Shown here one piece after another: positions 1 to 6,011 of a stretch of DNA of 6,011 nt. Position 1 is the stretch's first letter. Every line of letters begins with the position of its first letter. Origin of the DNA: Chloroflexota bacterium (GTDB lineage Bacteria > Chloroflexota > UBA6077 > FW602-bin22 > JACPQP01); the NCBI GenBank assembly GCA_016190465.1, contig JACPQP010000323.1, positions 1 to 6,011 of the forward strand, given 5' to 3'. Below the pieces are notes generated by a model. It was not told the DNA's origin. It saw only the letters and a program-made list of their open reading frames with translations, and did no database searches. A program made the translations under genes and the position numbers.

Positions 1-24
1 CCCTCTCCGTTGACGGAGAGAGGG
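1..24. repeat. Edge palindrome of the CCCTCTCC/GGAGAGGG family
   Basis: CCCTCTCCGT (1-10) pairs with ACGGAGAGAGGG (13-24) apart from two extra bases, giving a hairpin with a two-base loop. It is followed by GGGCCAGGGGGC (22-33). The architecture matches the repeat found inside the aconitase gene at 5195-5235. It probably continues left of the window. Confidence 0.7.
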
Positions 25-90
25 CCAGGGGGCAGAGGCGCTATGTTGGGGCCTGGCACGGCGGCCCCGGGGCAGATCTCTCCCCCCAGC

Positions 91-127
91 CCCCTCCCCG
101 ACGCGGGCCCAATCAGGAACGGCGGGA
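91..127 (+). repeat. Direct repeat unit, copy 1
   Basis: The unit starts CCCCTCCCCG (91-100), then GGGCCC (105-110) and the core TCAGGAACGGCGGGA (113-127). The core is identical in copy 2, and 14 of its 15 bases recur in the distal copy at 1151-1164. Confidence 0.75.
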
Positions 128-133
128 GCCATC

Positions 134-171
134 CCCCTCCCCGTGTCGGGCCCGGCTCAGGAACGGCGGGA
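134..171 (+). repeat. Direct repeat unit, copy 2
   Basis: It starts CCCCTCCCCG (134-143), then GGGCCC (148-153) and the same core (157-171), one base longer between GGGCCC and the core than copy 1. It is in tandem with copy 1 at about 43-44 bases offset. Confidence 0.75.
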
Positions 172-242
172 AGGGGGGAGAGGTCTGCCCCAGCGCCCCG
201 AGGTGACCCGAAGTTAGCGCAAATGGGACCAGGGGGTGCGGT

Positions 243-279
243 CCGGCCCGGGCAGCCCGGCAAGTCTGCCCGGGGCCGG
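243..279. repeat. Strong GC hairpin
   Basis: CCGGCCCGGGCA (243-254) pairs with TGCCCGGGGCCGG (267-279) with one bulged base and a 12-base loop. No T-tract follows, so it does not look like an intrinsic terminator. It is probably another structural repeat. Confidence 0.55.
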
Positions 280-333
280 GCGCGCGGGAGCCCTTCTTCG
301 ACCCACCGAGCGACCCCCGGAACGGGATTTCGC

Positions 334-415
334 CACCAGGACACGAAGAGCACAAAGGAGCCGTGGGGTTCCCCGGCATCGCGCCTTCCTTCGTGTCCTT
401 GGTGTCTTCGTGGTG
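334..415. repeat. CACGAAG-type inverted repeat
   Basis: The right arm (385-415) contains CTTCGTGTCCTTGGTGTCTT followed by CGTGGTG. The left arm (334-360) begins CACCAGGACACGAAGAGCAC and then has AAAGGAG. The arms are imperfect reverse complements; the left appears to lack a CGAAG segment. About 24 bases separate them (361-384). From memory, versions of this CACGAAGACACCAAGG family recur between genes in many GC-rich bacteria, including Chloroflexota. The function is unknown; a REP-like or MITE-like origin is plausible. Confidence 0.7.
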
Positions 416-440
416 AGCCCGAGCGGGCGACGATCCAGGC

Positions 441-448
441 GAGGGGAG
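441..448 (+). promoter_or_regulatory. Possible ribosome binding site for the membrane-protein ORF
   Basis: GAGGGGAG ends two bases before the ATG at 451; its GAGG core lies six bases away. This is the only reasonable Shine-Dalgarno-like sequence seen before the recognisable protein. In such GC-rich DNA it may be chance. Confidence 0.4.
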
Positions 449-450
449 CG

Positions 451-1176
451 ATGCCCGCGAAGCCGGCGCGGGAAGATGCGCCCGACGCGGCGGATTGGCG
501 ACCGTTCCTCGCGACCTGGCTGGTGGTGGGCGTGGTCCTGCTCTACGCGCCGTTCGACCTCCAACGCCGGTTAGCCGAGGGGCTCCAGGCGCCGCTGGTT
601 GCGCTGGCGACGGACTGGCTGTTCCGGCGAGCGCTTCCCCGGGTCTCCTCGCCGGCACTCCGGCGGGCAATCGTCGCCGTGGGCCTCGCCGTTCCCATCG
701 CCGGCACGCTCTTCCTCGTCGCCCAGGTGACCGACATGGGACTGAAGCATCCCGATCTGCTCTTCATCCGGCAGGCCGAGGCCGATGCGTTCGCGTGGCT
801 CCGGCGGTCGACCCGCCCGGAGGAGGTCGTGCTGGCGACGGCGCGGACCGGCGCGCTCATCCCCGCCCTGGCCGGAAACCGCGTCGTCTACGGCCACCCC
901 ATGGAGACGGTCGACGCCGAGGCGCGGCGGGGAACCGTCACCGCGTTCTTCTCCGCACGCTGGTCCGACGCGGACCGCGCCGCGCTGCTGACGCGGGAGC
1001 CGGTGGCCTACGTCTACGTCGGCCCCCGCGAGCGGCGGCCGGGCGCCGCGAACGTGGCGGGTCTGTCGGCACTCACACCGGTGTACCAGAGCGGCGAGGT
1101 GACAATCTACCGGGTCGCGGCCGGGTCCCCCCTTCCCGCGACGGGCCCCATCAGGAACGGCGGGCCAGGGGGTTAG
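451..1176 (+). CDS. C-terminal part of a multi-pass membrane protein, probably N-terminally truncated
   Basis: A 241-residue ORF from the ATG at 451, preceded by a purine-rich GAGGGGAG. It has two likely membrane helices (about 18-34, FLATWLVVGVVLLYAPF, and 73-92) and then a soluble domain with DAFAWLRRST (112-121), VVLATARTGALIPALAGNRVVYGHPMET in parts (126-153), and VYVGPRE (188-194). From memory, the LLYAPFDLQRRLAEGL (30-45) plus YGHPMET pattern occurs at the C-terminal end of large (about 500-600 residue) polytopic membrane proteins of Chloroflexota, related to glycosyltransferase-like proteins of unknown role. The expected eight or so upstream helices are absent, and the DNA before 451 is repeat-rich. 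The last 16 or so residues (SPLPATGPIRNGGPGG) come from a repeat that also supplies the stop. The frame is open back to TTG at 10, but that stretch translates to low-complexity repeat. It may be a decayed remnant or a genuine short gene; function unknown. Confidence 0.6.
   Translation: MPAKPAREDAPDAADWRPFLATWLVVGVVLLYAPFDLQRRLAEGLQAPLVALATDWLFRRALPRVSSPALRRAIVAVGLAVPIAGTLFLVAQVTDMGLKHPDLLFIRQAEADAFAWLRRSTRPEEVVLATARTGALIPALAGNRVVYGHPMETVDAEARRGTVTAFFSARWSDADRAALLTREPVAYVYVGPRERRPGAANVAGLSALTPVYQSGEVTIYRVAAGSPLPATGPIRNGGPGG
1128..1164 (+). repeat. Direct repeat unit, distal copy forming the end of the membrane-protein ORF
   Basis: A C-rich lead-in is followed by GGGCCCCATC and the core TCAGGAACGGCGGG (1151-1164). 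From GGGCCC to the end of the core it matches copy 1 at 21 of 22 positions. It encodes GPIRNGG, as copy 1 does in the same frame. It is followed by GGGCCAGGGGGT (1162-1173), the motif seen also at 22-33 and 225-237. Confidence 0.75.
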
Positions 1177-1204
1177 GTCAGCCTGGCGGTGGACAGCGCA
1201 GGGG
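1177..1204. other. Short gap between convergent stop codons
   Basis: Only 28 bases separate the plus-strand stop (1174-1176) from the minus-strand stop (1205-1207). A six-base stem (GCCAGG 1164-1169 with CCTGGC 1182-1187) spans part of it, but there is no T-tract on either strand, so no terminator is called. Confidence 0.6.
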
Positions 1205-2071
1205 CTACGTCGGCGACACCGGCGGCGTGTACTCCTGGCCCGCGATCACCGCGCGGGCCAGATCGCGGTAGATGATCGTCTCGCAGGTGTTCTCGCACCG
1301 GTTGCAGTCCTGCCAGTTGGTCCAGACGTACTCCAGGCCGAAGTACCCCTTGTAGCCGATCTCCATCATGCGGGTGATCACGCGCCGATAGTCGATGGTG
1401 CTCTCCAGGAACGGCGTCTGAAGGCGACCCTTCGCCGCGCCGCGGCAGTGGAAGTGCCGGGCGTACCGGAGCAGCGGCTCGATCTCGGCGTCGGCGTAGC
1501 CCATCGCCGTGAAGTGCGTGTAGTCCAGCGTCAACTGCAAGCCCGGCGTCAGTTCGACCAGCGTGGCCAGCTTCTCCGGGCTGTCGACGTGGGAGCCGAT
1601 GTGGCCCTCCACCGAGAGCGCGATGCCGTACTTCGCCGCCGCATCGACGCGCCACTTGAGCGCCTCCGCCGACCGCCGGATCGAGGCATCCCAGCTCTCG
1701 TCGCCAAAGCGCAGCCCGGGGAGCATAGTGATGCCGGGCGCCTTCAGGCGTCGGGCCAGCTCCAGCATGTCGCGAAAAAGCGCGGCGCTCTCCTCCTGCT
1801 CCCTGGGGTCCGGGTGGTTGGGAGCCATCCGGTCGAAAATGTGCCAGGGCTGGAAGTAGAAATCCGCGAGCTCGAGCCCGTACCGCTCGAAGCGCTCCTG
1901 GAGGATGCCGGCCCACATGGGGACGTCCGCCCGGACGACCTCGGGCCGGATGTGCGACCGGCCGCCGAACAGCGCCAGATCGACCCCCTCGATCTCCAGC
2001 AGGCGGATCAGCTCGAACACCCTGGGATGGGGAAGCAACGGCCAGGTGAAGTCAGCGCAGGCGAGTTTCAC
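1205..2071 (-). CDS. Sugar phosphate isomerase/epimerase-like TIM-barrel protein
   Basis: A 288-residue protein of the xylose isomerase-like/AP endonuclease 2 TIM-barrel superfamily; such enzymes use a divalent metal to isomerise or epimerise sugars and related polyols. The start is the GTG at 2071, giving VKLACADFTWPLLPH. It is chosen because GGGAGG lies five bases upstream and because homology-like sequence begins there; the same frame stays open far upstream, but that part only shadows the preceding gene. Visible: EGVDLALFGGRSH (28-40), probable metal ligands Glu155 (SVEGHIGSHVDS), Asp183 (TLDYTHF), His208 (HFHCRGA) and Glu247 (GLEYVW), the usual Glu-Asp-His-Glu set. The C-terminal part has Cys256, Cys259 and Cys263 spaced CX2CX3C, which I do not recall as typical. 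It lies 20 bases after the gamma-glutamyltransferase-like gene and is the last gene of the operon. The substrate cannot be told from sequence; the fold is nearly certain. Confidence 0.9.
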   Translation of the reverse strand: MKLACADFTWPLLPHPRVFELIRLLEIEGVDLALFGGRSHIRPEVVRADVPMWAGILQERFERYGLELADFYFQPWHIFDRMAPNHPDPREQEESAALFRDMLELARRLKAPGITMLPGLRFGDESWDASIRRSAEALKWRVDAAAKYGIALSVEGHIGSHVDSPEKLATLVELTPGLQLTLDYTHFTAMGYADAEIEPLLRYARHFHCRGAAKGRLQTPFLESTIDYRRVITRMMEIGYKGYFGLEYVWTNWQDCNRCENTCETIIYRDLARAVIAGQEYTPPVSPT

Positions 2072-2076
2072 AATAA

Positions 2077-2082
2077 CCTCCC
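2077..2082 (-). promoter_or_regulatory. Ribosome binding site of the isomerase-like gene
   Basis: GGGAGG on the minus strand, five bases before the GTG at 2071. It fixes the start against the long open frame upstream and lets this gene be translated independently of the gene before it. Confidence 0.8.
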
Positions 2083-2091
2083 GACAACTGT

Positions 2092-3719
2092 TCAGTACCC
2101 CACCGCGCAGCCATCGGCGCGCGGCTCGCTGCCCGCGACGTAAGCCCCGTTGTGCAGCCGACGGATGATCTGCCCCTTGCCGAAGCTCCCCGGGGCATAG
2201 TGGATGCTCAGCTCGTGACCCCGCGCGCTCAGGCCGTGCATCACGGCGGCCGGCACCCCGACCTCCAGCGCCACCAACCGCTCGCGCAGCCACTGCCAGC
2301 GCGGCGCGTCGAGGCTCGCCTGAGGGTTCATCCCGTAGTCGACCTGGTTCACCACCATCTGGAGGTGACCCTGCGGCTGCATGTGGCCGCCCATCACCCC
2401 GAACGGGCCGATCGCCCGGCCACCCTGGGTCAGGAACGACGGGATGATCGTGTGGTAGGGCCGCTTGCCGGGCGCGACGACGTTCGGGTGCCCCCGGTCC
2501 AGCGAGAAGCCGCGGCCCCGGTTGTGGAGCGCGATTCCGGTGCCCGGCACTACGATCCCGCTGCCGAATCCCTGGTAGTTCGATTGGATGAACGAGACCA
2601 TTATGCCATCGCCGTCGGTGGCGCATAAGTAAACGGTCCCACCGGACGGCGGCTGGCCAGCCGTCGGCAGCAGCGCCCGCTCGCCGATGAGTCTTCGCCG
2701 CGCGGCCGCGTAGTCGCGGTCCAGCATGCCGCGCACCGGTACGTCGCCGCGCTCGGGATCCGCGACGTAGCGATGCGCATCGGCGTAGGCCAGCTTCATC
2801 GCCTCGATCTGGAGATGGTAGCTCTCGACCGACTCGCGCGGGTGGGCCCGCAGATCGAACCCCTCCAGGATATTGAGGGCCATCAGCGCGGTGATCCCCT
2901 GTCCGTTCGGCGGGATCTCCCACACCTCGTAGCCGCGATAGCTCGTGCCGATCGGCTCGATCCAGGTGCTGGAATGCGCGGCCAGGTCGTTCCGGGTGAG
3001 GTATCCGCCGGTCGTGGCGGCGAACTCGGCGATCCGCTCGGCCAGCTCGCCCCGGTAGAAGTCGTCGGCGCGGCTCGTGGCGATCCGGCGCAGCGTGCGG
3101 GCGTGGTCAGGTGACGCCCAGACCTCGCCGGCGCGCGGCGCTCGCCCGGTCGGCGTGAAGGTCGCGAACCAGGCCTGGAACTCGGGCCCGACGTTCGTGC
3201 GCTCGTACTCCCGCGCGGCGGATGCCCAGGCTGTTGCGGTCACCGGCGCGACCGGGTAGCCACGCTCGGCGTAGAGGATCGCCGGCTCGAAGAGCGCTTC
3301 AAAGGGCAGCCGCCCGAACCGGGCGTGGAGGTCGCGCCAGGCCGCCGGCGCGCCCGGAACGGTCACCGGTAGCCAGCCGCGCGCCGGCACCTCCCGCAAG
3401 TCCAGACGGTCGAAAAGCCCGAGCGTGTGGCTAGCCGGAGCGCGCCCCGAGCCGTTCAACCCGTGCAGTCGAGCGCCGTCCCAGACCAGCGCGAAGGCGT
3501 CCGCGCCGATCCCGTTCGACGTGGGCTCGACCACGGTCAGCGTAGCCGCGGTCGCAATCGCCGCGTCGACCGCGTTCCCGCCCCGCTGGAGCATGTGTAG
3601 ACCCGCCTGCGCTGCGAGAGGCTCGCTGGTCGCGACAATGCCCCGCGACGCGACGACGGGCATCCGGCGCGAGGGATACGGGAAGTCTTCTGGGCTCAAG
3701 CGCTCGGTCGGGTCATCTA

Positions 3720-3723
<4 letters not shown>
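2092..3723 (-). CDS. Gamma-glutamyltransferase family protein (YwrD-like Ntn hydrolase)
   Basis: A 543-residue N-terminal-nucleophile hydrolase, expected to cleave itself into a large and a small subunit just before Thr363 (in SGGTVYLCATD). Visible motifs: FPYPSRRMPV (14-23), LQRGGNAVDAA (45-55), VVEPTSNGIGADAF (64-77), GSGRAP (91-96), IPPNGQG (270-276), SFIQSNYQGFGSG (377-389) and the glycine pair in FGVMGGHMQPQG (Gly445-Gly446), which forms the oxyanion hole in this family. No signal peptide is evident, so the protein is probably cytoplasmic, unlike periplasmic E. coli GGT. Residues that bind the glutamyl amino and carboxylate groups in E. coli GGT appear replaced (see findings), so the substrate may not be glutathione. 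An acylase or other amidase role is possible. The start ATG overlaps the aconitase TGA, and no good Shine-Dalgarno lies before it, which suggests translational coupling. Family assignment is firm; substrate is unknown. Confidence 0.93.

Positions 3724-6011
<2,288 letters not shown>

Larger units (their letters stand above)
69..191. repeat. Compound inverted repeat with 19-base arms
   Basis: The left arm GGGGCAGATCTCTCCCCCC (69-87) is the reverse complement of the right arm (173-191) at 18 of 19 positions; the one mismatch would be a G-U pair in RNA. Two tandem direct units (91-127 and 134-171) fill the interior almost completely. Weaker complementarity continues outward (GCGCTA near 38-43 against TAGCGC near 215-220). 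It could be a short non-autonomous mobile or REP-like element. No target-site duplication was identified. Confidence 0.7.
1..450. other. Repeat-rich non-coding region
   Basis: No believable gene is seen on either strand. Reading frames are open here only because the DNA is so GC-rich, and their translations are Pro/Gly/Arg-rich low complexity without family motifs. The stretch is made of short GC-rich inverted and direct repeats, listed separately. I see no convincing -10/-35 promoter, riboswitch or T-tract terminator. Confidence 0.75.

Noticed and set aside
91..171. Start of a CRISPR array
   Set aside because: There are only two tandem units, almost no spacer between them, and no cas gene in view.
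10..450. Upstream extension of the membrane-protein frame to a TTG at 10
   Set aside because: The extension translates to Pro/Gly/Arg-rich low complexity made of repeat DNA. The recognisable protein and a plausible ribosome binding site begin at 451.
1164..1187. Possible bidirectional terminator between convergent genes
   Set aside because: The stem is only six bases and there is no T-tract on either strand; it overlaps the repeat copy, which explains the pairing.
495..1271. Plus-strand frame overlapping the membrane-protein ORF
   Set aside because: Its low-complexity Arg/Gly composition is typical of shadow frames in GC-rich DNA, and it runs into the convergent gene.
1173..1916. Long minus-strand frame across the isomerase gene
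   Set aside because: It is an alternate-frame shadow: Arg/Gly/Pro/Ala-rich with no motif, while the other frame carries the metal-ligand set.
1448..2143. Plus-strand frame opposite the isomerase gene
   Set aside because: It is antisense to a well-supported gene and has no recognisable domain or ribosome binding site.
2072..2923. Upstream extension of the isomerase frame as one 572-residue gene
   Set aside because: The extension lies antiparallel in frame choice to a clear gamma-glutamyltransferase-like gene on the same strand and has no family motifs. The GTG at 2071 with GGGAGG is a far better start.

Overview
This is a very GC-rich bacterial window. It holds a three-gene operon on the minus strand, facing one plus-strand gene that looks like the C-terminal remnant of a larger membrane protein. 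The gene types, the form of the membrane protein fragment and the style of intergenic repeats suggest Chloroflexota, perhaps a Thermomicrobia-like lineage. That placement is inference from memory of those families, with moderate confidence.

Layout. Positions 1-450 carry no convincing gene but are packed with GC-rich repeats: a palindrome at the left edge, a compound inverted repeat (69-191) enclosing two tandem units, a strong hairpin (243-279) and a CACGAAG-type inverted repeat (334-415). At 451-1176 (+) lies a short membrane-protein ORF. Its start follows the repeat region directly and its last codons lie inside another repeat copy. It converges on the minus-strand operon with 28 bases between the two stops. 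The operon, read right to left, is: aconitase (6011 to 3720, 5' end outside the window), a YwrD-type gamma-glutamyltransferase family protein (3723 to 2092), and a TIM-barrel sugar phosphate isomerase/epimerase-like protein (2071 to 1205).

How the genes work together. Aconitase and the gamma-glutamyltransferase homologue overlap by an ATGA, so they are probably translationally coupled. The isomerase follows after 20 bases with its own strong ribosome binding site and a GTG start. I know of no pathway joining these three activities, so co-expression is supported but a shared biochemical role is not.

The main oddity is that the same kind of palindromic repeat that litters the left edge also sits, in frame and without stops, inside the aconitase gene, where it lengthens a variable loop just before the first iron-sulfur cysteine. 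I see no CRISPR array, tRNA, rRNA, transposase or clear novel system.
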